Assembly (NCBI RefSeq): GCF_019898765.1
Contig: NZ_JAIOKB010000003.1
Location: 248,001 to 312,000, forward strand
Source: Sphingomonas yunnanensis
Lineage (GTDB): Bacteria; Pseudomonadota; Alphaproteobacteria; Sphingomonadales; Sphingomonadaceae
DNA: 64,000 nt
Direction: 5' to 3'
Positions 53,778 to 63,078 of this stretch are shown one piece after another. Both the position numbers and the translations under genes were made by a program. How positions within the stretch are numbered: position 1 is the first letter of the stretch; every line of letters begins with the position of its first letter. A model generated the notes under the pieces. The model saw only the letters and a list, made by a program, of their open reading frames with translations. It was not told where the DNA came from and searched no databases.

Positions 53778-55997
53778 ATGAATTCGTTGACATCGAACCT
53801 GCGCGTCGGTGCCGCGGTTCCGGCGTTACCTACGGGGCCGCTCGCGCCGGACCCGAACCAGATCTCGCCGATCCGGCAATATATCCGCATCGCGATCCGC
53901 TGGCGGTTCATCATCATCGGCGTCACTGCCGCCGTCATGGTGCTCGGTCTGATCGTGACGCTGCTCATGACCCCGAAATATACCGCGACGGCGACGATCG
54001 AGATTGCGCGCGAGTCCAGCCAGGTCACCAGTTTCCAAGGGGTGGAGCGCGAGACCAGCCTGGCCGACCAGGAATTCTACCAGACACAATACGGTCTGCT
54101 GCGCTCACGCTCGTTGTCGGAGCGCATCGCCGCGCAGCTGCGACTGGTCGACGATCCGGCTTTCTACGCGCTGTACCGGGTGAAGCGCGACGACGATGCC
54201 TTCCGGCAAGTCAACGGCCGTTATCCCGCGGTCGGGCGCGCCGATCGCGTGCGCGTCGCCGGTGAGATCCTGCGCCGCAATCTTAGCGTGGCTCCGGCAC
54301 GGTTGTCGCGGCTCGTCGACGTCGGCTTCACCAGCCCGGATCCTGCCTTCTCCGCAAAGGTCGCCAACGCCTGGGCGGAAAATTTCATCCAGATCAACCT
54401 GGAGCGCAAGATCCAGGCGACCTCCTACGGGCGTAACCTGCTGCAGCGTCAGCTCAGCCAGCAGAAGGAGCGGTTCGACGAGTCGCAGCGTCAGTTGGTC
54501 GCCTACGCCTCGCAGCAGAAGATCATCAACCTGCCGGCCCAGCAGACCGCCGACGGATCGACCTCGGAGCGCTCGATCGTGGCGGACGATCTCGCAACGT
54601 TGAACGCGCTGCTGTCGCAGGCCACGTCCGACCGCATCGCCGCGGAGGCGCGCTATCGCGAGACCGGTGCGGCCGGGGTCTCCGCCGAGGCGATGCGCAA
54701 CCAGGCCATCAACGTGCTGCGCCAGCACCGCGCCGAGTTGCGCGCGGACTATCAGCGGCTGATGACCCAGTTCGAGCCGACCTACCCGGCGGCGGAGGCG
54801 ATCAAGTCGCAGCTCGACCAGCTCGACCGCAGCATCGCGAGCGAGGAGCGCCGCGTCACCAGCTCGGTCCTGTCCGACTATCGTACTGCAGTGGAGCGCG
54901 AGAAGGCGCTGCAGGCACGCGTCGAGCGGTTGAAGACGAGTTACCTCGACCTGCGCCGCCGCAGCATCCAGTACAATATCTACCAGCAGGAGGTCGACAC
55001 CAACCGCGCGCTGTACGAGGGCCTGCTCCAGCGCTTCAAGGAGATCGGCGTCGCCGGCGGCGTCGGCGTGAACAATGTGTCGGTGGTGGACGAGGCCGAC
55101 GTGCCGCGTCGTCCGTCCTCGCCGCGCGTGTTGGTCAATCTCGCGCTTTCGCTGATCCTCGGCTCCATGCTCGGCGTCGGCCTCGCGCTGATCCTCGAGC
55201 GCATGGACGAGGCCATCGCCGACCCGGCCGAGGTCGAGCGCCGCCTGGGCCTGCCGCTGCTGGGTTCGGTGCCGAAGGTCGACGGGGCGACGCCGAAGGA
55301 GGCGCTGCTCGATCGCAAGTCGGATCTGTTCGACGCGTATCTCGCGATCCAGACCAACCTGGCCTTCACGACCGAACATGGCGTGCCGCGGTCGTTCGCG
55401 GTCACCTCGACCCGTCCCGCCGAGGGCAAATCGACCACGGCGCTGGCGCTGGCCACCACCCTGTCGCGCGCGCAGCGGAAGGTGATCCTGGTCGACGGCG
55501 ATATGCGGTCGCCGTCTGTCCACCATCTCGGCGGTGTGGATCACGCGCGCGGGTTGAGCAACTTCCTGAGCGGCGAGCAGGAGATCGAGCCGCTTACCTT
55601 CGCAATGACGGAGCTCGGCTTCACCGCCATGTCGGCCGGGCCGATCCCGCCCAACGCAGCCGAACTGCTCACGGGCAATCGCCTGGCGATCCTGATCGAG
55701 CGGTTGCTGCAGCATTACGACCATGTCGTGATCGACAGCCCGCCTGTGATGGGGCTGGCGGACGCGCCTTTGATCGCGAGCAAGGTGGAAGGCGTCGTCT
55801 ATGCGGTCGAGTCACACGGCATCCGGTCGACGTTGGTGAAGACCGCGCTGGCGCGTCTGGCCGCGGCCAATGCGCGGATCGTCGGCGGCGTTCTCACCAA
55901 GTTCGAGGCGCGCAAGGCCCATTACGGCTACGGCTATGAATACGGCTATGGCTACGGGCGCGACCGCGCCGCCGAGAAGCGTCGAGCGGAGGGCTGA
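53778..55997 (+). CDS. Polysaccharide co-polymerase/tyrosine autokinase (Wzc/ExoP type)
   Basis: This 739-residue inner-membrane protein has a Wzz-like chain-length domain between two transmembrane helices (about 40-65 and 450-470), long coiled-coil periplasmic segments, and a fused BY-kinase domain. The kinase has Walker A S-T-R-P-A-E-G-K-S-T-T (about 543), Walker A' V-I-L-V-D-G-D-M-R-S-P (about 570) and Walker B V-V-I-D-S-P-P-V (about 650). The C-terminal tail holds the phosphorylatable tyrosine cluster G-Y-G-Y-E-Y-G-Y-G-Y-G. It controls chain length and export with the upstream lipoprotein. Of GTG and ATG starts one codon apart, I took the ATG, which fits AGGAAG better. Confidence 0.93.
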   Translation: MNSLTSNLRVGAAVPALPTGPLAPDPNQISPIRQYIRIAIRWRFIIIGVTAAVMVLGLIVTLLMTPKYTATATIEIARESSQVTSFQGVERETSLADQEFYQTQYGLLRSRSLSERIAAQLRLVDDPAFYALYRVKRDDDAFRQVNGRYPAVGRADRVRVAGEILRRNLSVAPARLSRLVDVGFTSPDPAFSAKVANAWAENFIQINLERKIQATSYGRNLLQRQLSQQKERFDESQRQLVAYASQQKIINLPAQQTADGSTSERSIVADDLATLNALLSQATSDRIAAEARYRETGAAGVSAEAMRNQAINVLRQHRAELRADYQRLMTQFEPTYPAAEAIKSQLDQLDRSIASEERRVTSSVLSDYRTAVEREKALQARVERLKTSYLDLRRRSIQYNIYQQEVDTNRALYEGLLQRFKEIGVAGGVGVNNVSVVDEADVPRRPSSPRVLVNLALSLILGSMLGVGLALILERMDEAIADPAEVERRLGLPLLGSVPKVDGATPKEALLDRKSDLFDAYLAIQTNLAFTTEHGVPRSFAVTSTRPAEGKSTTALALATTLSRAQRKVILVDGDMRSPSVHHLGGVDHARGLSNFLSGEQEIEPLTFAMTELGFTAMSAGPIPPNAAELLTGNRLAILIERLLQHYDHVVIDSPPVMGLADAPLIASKVEGVVYAVESHGIRSTLVKTALARLAAANARIVGGVLTKFEARKAHYGYGYEYGYGYGRDRAAEKRRAEG

Positions 55998-57238
55998 TGG
56001 CGCGTCGACCGTCCCGTCAGCCCCGCTCGCCCGCGGTCTGGGGCGCGCGCGCGGCGCTCGCCCTCGCGGCGACCGCGCTCGGCTATGCGGCGACGGTGCG
56101 GTCGATCGCTGACGCGGTGCGCGCGCAGCAGCCCGAGCGTGGCTATGCGCTGGCACCCGGCGACGCCAGGGTGCTCGCCAACCTGGCCGAACGCTGGTCG
56201 GGGCCGGACGCGACCGCGGCGCAGCGCGCGCGCGCGGATGTGCTGGCACGCGGCGCGCTGCGGCGCGACCCCAGCGCGGTGAGCGCCGTCGCCACGCTCG
56301 GCCTCGACGCGCAGATCCGCGGCGACACGGCCGCGGCACGGCGCTGGTTCGGTTATTCGGAAGCCCTCTCGCGGCGCGATTTGCGCACGCAATTATGGTT
56401 GATCGAGGACAAGGTGGCGCGCGGCGATATCGCCGGCGCGCTGCGCCATTATGATATCGCGCTGCGCACGTCGCGGTCCGCCGCCGGGATCCTCTTCCCC
56501 GTCCTGGGCGGTGCAATCGCCGATCCGACGATCCGGTCCGCGCTGATCCGGACGATGGCGGGTGAACCCGCCTGGTCGCCCTTCTTCGTCGCGGACGTCG
56601 CGACGGGCGACAATGATCCACGCGCGGTTGCCCTGCTGTTCCAGGGGCTGAGCTCGGCGGGTGTCAAGCTGGACGACCGCGCGCGCTCGCAGGTAATCGC
56701 GCGGCTTGTCCAGAACGATGCGATCGATGCGGCCTGGGCGGCCTATGAGTCGATGCGGCCCCACGCCCGCCGGACCGAGGCGCGGGACCCGCGGTTCCGC
56801 GCGCAGCTCGCCGACCCGACCCCGTTCGACTGGCAACCGGTCAACGACGCGGGCATATCGGTCGGCATACAGCGCGGCGAGGGCGGGGGCGTGGTCGACT
56901 TCGTCGCGCCGGCGAGTGTCGGCGGCTCGCTGCTGCGCCAGTTCCAGTGGCTACCCCCCGGTGACTATATGCTCGAGGGGCACAGCATCGACGTCAACCA
57001 GCCGCCCCAGTCGCAGCCCTATTGGACGCTGACGTGCGGCGACGGCCGCGAACTGGGCCGCGTCGAGGTGCCGTCGTCCGCTCGCGCGAACGGCCGTTTC
57101 TCCGGCCGTCTGACGGTCCCGGCGGACTGTCCGACACAGAACCTCTCGCTGAACGCGCGGCCGAGCGATTCGGTCGGGGGCACGGTGGGGCAGATCGATC
57201 GCCTGTGGCTACGCCCCGCGGCGAGGGCGGCCCGATGA
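55997..57238 (+). CDS. Membrane-anchored protein of unknown function after the autokinase
   Basis: This 413-residue protein has one N-terminal hydrophobic anchor (about 16-33), then a helical region of about 200 residues with Ala-rich paired helices that look tetratricopeptide-like (A-R-R-W-F-G-Y-S-E-A-L-S-R-R and similar), and a C-terminal beta-rich domain. The beta domain starts F-D-W-Q-P-V-N-D-A-G-I-S-V-G and has Y-M-L-E-G-H-S, C-G-D-G-R-E-L-G-R-V-E-V and F-S-G-R-L-T-V-P-A-D-C-P, probably held by a disulfide. I do not recognise the family. Its start overlaps the autokinase stop by one base (TGATG) and its end overlaps the next start, so it belongs to the export operon and may help assembly or regulation in the periplasm. 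Confidence 0.7.
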   Translation: MARRPSRQPRSPAVWGARAALALAATALGYAATVRSIADAVRAQQPERGYALAPGDARVLANLAERWSGPDATAAQRARADVLARGALRRDPSAVSAVATLGLDAQIRGDTAAARRWFGYSEALSRRDLRTQLWLIEDKVARGDIAGALRHYDIALRTSRSAAGILFPVLGGAIADPTIRSALIRTMAGEPAWSPFFVADVATGDNDPRAVALLFQGLSSAGVKLDDRARSQVIARLVQNDAIDAAWAAYESMRPHARRTEARDPRFRAQLADPTPFDWQPVNDAGISVGIQRGEGGGVVDFVAPASVGGSLLRQFQWLPPGDYMLEGHSIDVNQPPQSQPYWTLTCGDGRELGRVEVPSSARANGRFSGRLTVPADCPTQNLSLNARPSDSVGGTVGQIDRLWLRPAARAAR

Positions 57239-57579
57239 AAGTGGCGCTGGCGCTGGCGCTCCTGTGGCTGGGTACCGGCGCGGCCGCAGCGGCGCAGCAG
57301 TCCACGCCATCGACCGCGACGACGGCCGATGATTCGAGTCCGTCACGGCTGGCGACCTCCTCGGCGGGCACGACCGGGCAGCGACAGAGCCGGGAGATCA
57401 CCGCGAAGGAAGTGGGGATCGAACCCATGGCCCGCATCGACGATCGCATCGCCAATCGCGTCGAGTCACGCATCCGCAACCGCCTCGATCGCTTCTACGA
57501 CCCTCAGGCCAATGCGCTGTCGCCGTTCAAGGATGCGGGCGAGAAAGCGCGTACCGCTGCACGCAAGTTGCGACGCTAA
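57235..57579 (+). CDS. Small secreted protein of unknown function
   Basis: This 114-residue protein has a signal peptide (M-K-V-A-L-A-L-A-L-L-W-L-G, cleavage near A-A-A-A-Q), a low-complexity Ser/Thr-rich stretch (about 21-50) and a charged helical end with R-I-D-D-R-I-A-N-R-V-E-S-R-I-R-N-R-L-D-R-F-Y. The Arg/Asp periodicity suggests an amphipathic helix or short coiled coil. I do not recognise it. ATGA overlap with the preceding gene shows cotranslation; it is the last gene of the export operon and meets the RfbB-like gene end-on, overlapping four bases. Confidence 0.68.
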   Translation: MKVALALALLWLGTGAAAAAQQSTPSTATTADDSSPSRLATSSAGTTGQRQSREITAKEVGIEPMARIDDRIANRVESRIRNRLDRFYDPQANALSPFKDAGEKARTAARKLRR

Positions 57580-58634
57580 ACGCCCGGGTGGACCGCGTCC
57601 CACAGCGGCGGGGCGGCGCTCGCGATCGGCTGCCACCAGTCGCGGTGATCCAGGTACCAGCGCACCGTGCTGGCGAGGCCATCGGCCAGGCCGCGTCGTG
57701 GCGACCAGCCGAGCTCGCTCCTGATCAGGCCGGCGTCGATGGCGTAGCGGAAGTCGTGGCCCGGCCGATCCGCGACGAATGCGATCGCGGCGGCGTGCGG
57801 CGCGGCGCCGGGCCGCGGTGCCATGCCGTCGAGGATCGCGCATAGCTCCCGCACGATGGACAGGTTACGACGCTCCGTATCGCCGCCGATGAGATAGCGC
57901 CGCCCCGGCACGCCGCGCGCCAGCACCTGGAGCAGCGCGTCGACATGATCGTCGACGTGGAGCCAGTCGCGCACCTGCTCGCCCGCGCCGTACACGGGGA
58001 TCGCGGCGCCGCGCAACGCCCGCACGATGGTCAGCGGGATCAGCTTTTCCGGATGCTGCCACGGGCCGTAATTATTCGAGCAGTGCGTCTGGAGGACGGG
58101 CAGGCCGTAGCTATGCCCCCATGCCGCCACCAGATGGTCCGCGCCCGCCTTGGAGGCGGAATAAGGGGACCGCGGTTCGACCGGGCTGGTCTCGTCGAAC
58201 CGACCCTGTTCCCCCAGTGCGCCGAACACCTCGTCGGTCGAGACGTTGAGCAAGCGGAAGGCCGCCGCCGCGGCCGCCGGCAGCCGCGCCCAATAGCCAC
58301 GGGCCGCGCTCAGTAACTGGAACGTGCCCAGCACGTTGGTGGTGATGAAGTCGTCCGGGGCGCGAAGCGATCGGTCGACGTGGCTCTCGGCGGCGAGGTG
58401 TACAACCGCGTTCGGGCGGAACGAGTCGAACAGGCGGGTCAGCAAGGCGCCATCGCGGATGTCGCCGTGGACGAAGCGGCAGTGGCCGGTCCGACGTGCC
58501 GCGGCGATCGCGTCGATCGAGGCGGCATAGGTCAGGGCGTCGACGACCAGCAGCTCGGCGGCGGCGTCGTGGCTCAGCCGACGTACCAGCGCCGAGCCGA
58601 TGAACCCCGCGCCCCCGGTGATGAGGATGCGCAT
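57576..58634 (-). CDS. rfbB: dTDP-glucose 4,6-dehydratase-like NDP-sugar dehydratase
   Basis: This 352-residue SDR enzyme has T-G-G-A-G-F-I-G-S at the NAD site, the active-site L-N-V-S-T-D-E-V-F-G-A-L and Y-S-A-S-K-A-G-A-D. The C-S-N-N-Y-G-P-W-Q-H-P-E-K-L-I-P segment is specific for the RfbB group. It would turn dTDP-glucose into dTDP-4-keto-6-deoxyglucose. No RfbA, RfbC or RfbD homologue is in the window, so either these lie elsewhere or the enzyme acts on another nucleotide. I used the internal ATG that begins the Rossmann fold; the longer upstream reading is Arg-rich and improbable. Confidence 0.85.
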   Translation of the reverse strand: MRILITGGAGFIGSALVRRLSHDAAAELLVVDALTYAASIDAIAAARRTGHCRFVHGDIRDGALLTRLFDSFRPNAVVHLAAESHVDRSLRAPDDFITTNVLGTFQLLSAARGYWARLPAAAAAAFRLLNVSTDEVFGALGEQGRFDETSPVEPRSPYSASKAGADHLVAAWGHSYGLPVLQTHCSNNYGPWQHPEKLIPLTIVRALRGAAIPVYGAGEQVRDWLHVDDHVDALLQVLARGVPGRRYLIGGDTERRNLSIVRELCAILDGMAPRPGAAPHAAAIAFVADRPGHDFRYAIDAGLIRSELGWSPRRGLADGLASTVRWYLDHRDWWQPIASAAPPLWDAVHPGV

Positions 58635-58824
58635 CCGTTCGTCGCTTTGCGGTCCGCGCCGCGTCAGATCCTGTGGCGCCATCACCGTCTCCGCTCGCAG
58701 ATAGCAACCGCTCGCGGCGGCCCAGCCCCGGGCGCGAGGCATCGGGCCGACGCTCCCGCCAGGCAAGCGGTGTCGGACGCCGTCCCCGATCAGTTCGCGG
58801 CAGTGCCTGCCTCGCCCGCGTCGA

Positions 58825-60138
58825 TCAGAAGTTCAGCCCGAAGAACTCCTCGAGCTTCTCGCCGACATAGTCGAAATGCTCCTGCCCGAGCGCGGGATAG
58901 AGGCCGATCCAGAAGCTGTCGTTCATCACCCGGTCGGTGTTGGTCAGCTCGCCCACCACCCGATAGTTGATATGCTCGAAATAGGGCTGGCGCGTGAGAT
59001 TGCCCGCGAACACCAGGCGCGTGCCGATCTTGTTCTGGTCGAGGAAGCGGGTGAGATCGACCCGCTTGGCGTCGACACCCTGGCGCAGCATCAGCGGGAA
59101 GCCGAACCAGGACGGATCCGAGTTGGGCGTCGCCTCGGGCAGGATGAAAATCTCCTCCAGCGAGCGCAGCCGCTCGGTCAGCAGCGCGAAGTTGCGCCGC
59201 CGCGCCGCCACGAACCCCTCGGCGCGATCGAGCTGCGCCAGGCCGCACGCCGCCTGCATGTCGGTGATCTTGAGATTGTAGCCGAGGTGGGAATAGACGT
59301 ATTTGTGGTCGTAGCCGAACGGCAGCGAGCCGTGCTGCTGGCCGAACCGGACGCCGCACGTGTTGTCGCAGCCGGGCGCGCAGTAACAGTCGCGGCCCCA
59401 GTCGCGGATGCTCTCGATGATCGGGCGGAGCTCGGCCGACTGGGTGAAGACCGCGCCGCCCTCGCCCATGGTGATATGGTGCGCGGGATAGAAACTGACG
59501 GTGGCGACGTCGCCCCACAGGCCCACCTTCTTGCCGTCATAGGTAGCGCCCAGCGCGTCGCAGCAATCCTCGACCAGCCACAGGTCGTGCGCGTCGCAGA
59601 TCCGCCGCACCTCGGCGAGGTTGAAGGGATTGCCGAGCGTGTGCGCGATCATGATCGCGCCGGTCTTCTCGGTGATCGCCGCCTCGATCAGGCCGGCGTC
59701 GATGTTGTAGGTGGGCACGTCGACGTCGACGAAGACGGGGATGAGGCCGTGCTGGATCGAGGGATTGACCGTGGTGGGAAAGCCCGCCGCGACGGTGATC
59801 ACCTCGTCGCCCGGCTTCAGCCGGCGGTCACCCAGCTTGTGGCTGGTGAGGCACGACAGCGCCAGCAGGTTGGCCGACGACCCCGAGGTGGTGGTGAGCA
59901 CGTGCGGCGCGCCCAGCAGCGTCGCCAGGCCTGCCTCGAAGGCGGTGTTGAAGCGGCCGGTGGTGAGCCAGCCGTCGAGCGACGCCTCCACCATCAGTTC
60001 CAGCTCGGGCGCGCCGATCACCTTGCCCGCGGGCGGGATCGCGGTCTCGCCGGGCACGAACGGGCGCGGCGCGAACTGGGCCTCGGCATAGCGGCCGACA
60101 AGCTTGCGGATTTCCTGGCGGAGGTCGTCAGCGGTCAT
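58825..60138 (-). CDS. rfbH: CDP-4-keto-6-deoxyglucose 3-dehydrase (RfbH/E1)
   Basis: This is a 437-residue PMP-dependent iron-sulfur enzyme of the aminotransferase fold. H220 stands where aminotransferases have the cofactor lysine (F-Y-P-A-H-H-I-T), the defining change of E1. The [2Fe-2S] ligand pattern C-X57-C-X1-C-X7-C is exact at C193, C251, C253 and C261. It removes the 3-hydroxyl of CDP-4-keto-6-deoxyglucose, together with the E3 reductase encoded two genes upstream in the operon. The start is an ATG 15 bases after the end of the dehydratase gene rfbG. It is full length. Confidence 0.94.
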   Translation of the reverse strand: MTADDLRQEIRKLVGRYAEAQFAPRPFVPGETAIPPAGKVIGAPELELMVEASLDGWLTTGRFNTAFEAGLATLLGAPHVLTTTSGSSANLLALSCLTSHKLGDRRLKPGDEVITVAAGFPTTVNPSIQHGLIPVFVDVDVPTYNIDAGLIEAAITEKTGAIMIAHTLGNPFNLAEVRRICDAHDLWLVEDCCDALGATYDGKKVGLWGDVATVSFYPAHHITMGEGGAVFTQSAELRPIIESIRDWGRDCYCAPGCDNTCGVRFGQQHGSLPFGYDHKYVYSHLGYNLKITDMQAACGLAQLDRAEGFVAARRRNFALLTERLRSLEEIFILPEATPNSDPSWFGFPLMLRQGVDAKRVDLTRFLDQNKIGTRLVFAGNLTRQPYFEHINYRVVGELTNTDRVMNDSFWIGLYPALGQEHFDYVGEKLEEFFGLNF

Positions 60139-60152
60139 GAAAGTCCTGGATC

Positions 60153-61244
60153 CTAAGCAGCTACGGGGACGGCGGCGAACTGCGCCACCTCGTCGAGACA
60201 ATAAGCGCGCATGTCGGCGCCGGCGTGCCAGGCGCGCTGCCACGCGACGATGCGCGCGAGCGCCTCGTCGAGCGACCAGCGCGGCTGCCAGCCGAGCGCC
60301 GCGCGCGCCTTGGAGATATCGAGCTTGAGATAATGCGCCTCGTGCGGCTGCGCGCGCGCGTCGCGTTCCCACGCCGCGCCGTCGCCCCACAGCGCGCACA
60401 GCCGCTCGACGATCCATTGCACCGGGCGCGCGTCGTCGTCGCGCGGGCCGAAGTTCCACGCCGCGGCGGCGCGCGCCGGATCGTGCCACAGCGCCTCGCA
60501 CAGCACGAGATAGCCCGAGAGCGGCTCGAGCACGTGCTGCCACGGGCGGATCGCGTGCGGGTTGCGGATCGGCACCGGCTGGCCCGCGGCGATCGCGCGC
60601 AGGATGTCGGGGATCAACCGGTCGATCGCCCAGTCGCCGCCACCGATCACGTTGCCCGCGCGCGCCGAGGCCAGCGCGGACGCGTCCGCGGCACCGAAGA
60701 AGGAACGGCGGTAGGCCGAGGTCACGAGCTCGGCGCAGCCCTTGGAATTGCTGTACGGGTCGTACCCGCCCATCGCCTCGTCCTCGCGATAGCCCCACGG
60801 CCACTCGCGATTCTCGTAGCATTTGTCGGTCGTGACGACGCAGGTGGCGCGCACCGTCGGCGCCTGGCGGACCGCCTCGAGCAAGTGCACCGTACCCATC
60901 ACGTTGGTGGCATAGGTGCCGACCGGATCGTCGTAGGAGGCGCGCACCAGCGGCTGGGCCGCCATGTGGATCACCACCTCGGGCGCGGCGGCGGTGAGCG
61001 CGGCGGCGAGCGCGTCACTGTCGCGGATGTCGCCGATCAGCGAGGTCATGCCAGCGGCGACGCGCGCCGCCTCGAACAGCGCCGGGTCGGTCGGCGGCGC
61101 GAGCGAGAAGCCGGTCACCGCCGCGCCCATCTGCTGCAGCCACAGCGACAGCCAGCTGCCCTTGAAGCCCGTGTGCCCCGTCAGGAAGACGCGCCTGCCC
61201 GCCCAGAATCCCGGATCGACCCGGCCGTTCACCAGATGCACCAC
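60153..61244 (-). CDS. rfbG: CDP-glucose 4,6-dehydratase
   Basis: This 363-residue SDR enzyme makes CDP-4-keto-6-deoxyglucose from CDP-glucose. It has the [14 protein letters not shown] motif typical of RfbG in place of the G-x-x-G-F-I-G of RfbB, the D-K-C-Y-E-N segment and the catalytic Y-D-P-Y-S-N-S-K. Another block is [11 protein letters not shown]. The start overlaps the end of rfbF by 16 bases, so the genes are coupled; the first ATG gives M-V-H-L-V-N-G-R, a few residues longer than needed. Confidence 0.94.
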   Translation of the reverse strand: MVHLVNGRVDPGFWAGRRVFLTGHTGFKGSWLSLWLQQMGAAVTGFSLAPPTDPALFEAARVAAGMTSLIGDIRDSDALAAALTAAAPEVVIHMAAQPLVRASYDDPVGTYATNVMGTVHLLEAVRQAPTVRATCVVTTDKCYENREWPWGYREDEAMGGYDPYSNSKGCAELVTSAYRRSFFGAADASALASARAGNVIGGGDWAIDRLIPDILRAIAAGQPVPIRNPHAIRPWQHVLEPLSGYLVLCEALWHDPARAAAAWNFGPRDDDARPVQWIVERLCALWGDGAAWERDARAQPHEAHYLKLDISKARAALGWQPRWSLDEALARIVAWQRAWHAGADMRAYCLDEVAQFAAVPVAA

Positions 61245-61999
61245 GGCGCCTTGCCGCTATCCCACATCGTGTTGAGCTGCTGCTTCTCGCGCAGCGTGTC
61301 CATCGGCTGCCAGAAACCATGATGCTCATAGGCCATCAGTTCGCCGTCCGCGGCGAGCCCGCGGAGCGGCTCCTGCTCCCACAAAGTGTCGTCGCCCGCG
61401 ATATAGTCGAGCACGCGCGGCGACAGCACGAAGAAGCCGCCGTTGATCATGCCGCCGTCGCCCTGCGGCTTTTCCAGGAAGTGGGTGACCTGTCCGGCCT
61501 CGATCTCCAGCGCGCCGAAGCGGCCGGGCGGATAGGTCGCCGTCATGGTCGCCGCCTTCCCGTGCGCGCGGTGGAACGCGATCGAGGCCGTGACGTCGAT
61601 GTCGCCGACGCCGTCGCCGTAGGTGAACAGGAACAGCTCCTCGTCGCGGACATGGTCCGCCACGCGGCGCAGCCGCCCGCCCGTCTGCGAGTCGTCGCCG
61701 GTGTCGACCAGGGTCACCGTCCAGGGTTCGGCGCGGCGCTCGTGCACGATCATCTTGTTCGCCTTCATGTCGAACGTCACGTCCGACATGTGGAGGAAGT
61801 AATTGGCAAAATACTCCTTGATCACATAGCCTTTGTAGCCGCAGCAGATGACGAAGTCGGTCACGCCATGGGCGGCGTAGATCTTCATGATGTGCCACAG
61901 GATCGGGCGGCCACCGATCTCGATCATCGGCTTGGGTCGAAGGCTGGTCTCCTCCGCGAAGCGCGTCCCGAGACCGCCGGCCAATATGACTGCCTTCAT
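61229..61999 (-). CDS. rfbF: Glucose-1-phosphate cytidylyltransferase
   Basis: This 256-residue nucleotidyltransferase makes CDP-glucose from CTP and glucose 1-phosphate. The start [11 protein letters not shown] and the following [18 protein letters not shown] are diagnostic of RfbF. The central [13 protein letters not shown] holds the metal-binding Asp. Length is that of the family. It follows the E3 reductase gene by nine bases and overlaps rfbG. Confidence 0.95.
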   Translation of the reverse strand: MKAVILAGGLGTRFAEETSLRPKPMIEIGGRPILWHIMKIYAAHGVTDFVICCGYKGYVIKEYFANYFLHMSDVTFDMKANKMIVHERRAEPWTVTLVDTGDDSQTGGRLRRVADHVRDEELFLFTYGDGVGDIDVTASIAFHRAHGKAATMTATYPPGRFGALEIEAGQVTHFLEKPQGDGGMINGGFFVLSPRVLDYIAGDDTLWEQEPLRGLAADGELMAYEHHGFWQPMDTLREKQQLNTMWDSGKAPWCIW

Positions 62000-62008
62000 G
62001 ATTCTGAC

Positions 62009-62998
62009 CTAGTTCGAGCTGACGAAAGCGTCGGAGAAGAAGCGCGTCGGCGGTAGCCCGAGCGCCAGCAGCGCGCCGCGCGCCGCGGCGATCATCGCAT
62101 TGGACCCGCACGCGTATACCACCGTGTCGCGCGGATCGAGCCCGGCGCGGAGCGCGGCATCCTGGACGTAGCCACGCGCGCCGGGCCAACCCGCGGCCTC
62201 GCCGGAGAGCAAGTGGTGGACCGCCACGTCGAGCCCGAGCGTGACCGGATCCCAGCAGAAATTGTCGCGCGCGCGATTGCCCCAGAAGACGCTGAGTCGA
62301 TGCTGGGCGGCGCGCGCCGGATCGGCGGCGAGTTCTTCCAGCAGCGCCTTGACCGGCGCGATCCCCGTCCCCGTCGCCAGGAATACCAAGTGCGTGGGCG
62401 CCGAGTCGCGCAGGAAAAAGGTGCCGAACGGCCCCTCGATCCGGAGCAGGTCGTTGACCGCAGCCTCATCGAACCAGAACGCGCTCAGCACCCCCCCGGG
62501 GTAGCGCCGCACGATCAGCTCGAGCAGCCCGTCGGCGCGCGGCGCGTTGGCGAGCGAGTAGCTGCGGCGCACGTCGCGCGCGATCACGTCGACATATTGG
62601 CCGGGAAGAAAGCGCAGCGGCGAGGCGGGGGGCGTCCTCAGCACCACCTTGACGATGTCCGGCGCGAGGCGCTCGAGCGCGGCGATCCGCGCGGGGATGG
62701 TACGCGTCTCGATCCCGGCGAGACGATCGAGCGGCTCGACGTCGAGCGTCAGGTCACTCGCGGCGGCGCGGCAGCAGGTCAGGATGAGCCCGCGCCCCGC
62801 CTCCTCCGCGGTGAGGCCCTCGTCCTCGCCGCGCAGCATGAGCGTCTCGCCCGAAACGACCGGCGCCTTGCAGATGCCGCAGCGCCCGGTGCGGCAGCTA
62901 TATTCCAGCGCCACCCCGCTCGCGCGCGCGGCGTCGAGGATCGACGTCGCGGGATCGGCCGGGAAGCTGCGCTGGTTACGAAGGACGACATGCGGCAT
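62009..62998 (-). CDS. ddhD: CDP-6-deoxy-delta-3,4-glucoseen reductase (E3), iron-sulfur flavoprotein
   Basis: This 329-residue electron-transfer enzyme works with RfbH to complete C-3 deoxygenation. The N-terminal plant-type ferredoxin domain has cysteines C35, C40, C43 and C75. Next come an FAD-binding barrel (R-S-Y-S-L-A-N-A-P, the R-x-Y-S-L motif) and an NAD domain (A-T-G-T-G-I-A-P, then V-Y-A-C-G-S-N-A-M-I). It heads the minus-strand rfb operon. Similar reductases serve oxygenases, but here the neighbours rfbF, rfbG and rfbH make the E3 role clear. Confidence 0.92.
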   Translation of the reverse strand: MPHVVLRNQRSFPADPATSILDAARASGVALEYSCRTGRCGICKAPVVSGETLMLRGEDEGLTAEEAGRGLILTCCRAAASDLTLDVEPLDRLAGIETRTIPARIAALERLAPDIVKVVLRTPPASPLRFLPGQYVDVIARDVRRSYSLANAPRADGLLELIVRRYPGGVLSAFWFDEAAVNDLLRIEGPFGTFFLRDSAPTHLVFLATGTGIAPVKALLEELAADPARAAQHRLSVFWGNRARDNFCWDPVTLGLDVAVHHLLSGEAAGWPGARGYVQDAALRAGLDPRDTVVYACGSNAMIAAARGALLALGLPPTRFFSDAFVSSN

Positions 62999-63078
62999 CG
63001 AGGACGCTGATACCGCCAGATTCTGCTCAGTCCAGCGTTGTAGTCACGGAACCTGCCGATCCGGTCGCGACGATAGGG

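Noticed and set aside
34750..57579. A sphingan (gellan/welan) biosynthesis cluster
   Set aside because: The gene content differs: no dTDP-rhamnose gene set, a TviB-type dehydrogenase and AsnB-like enzyme instead, and a MurJ-like flippase.
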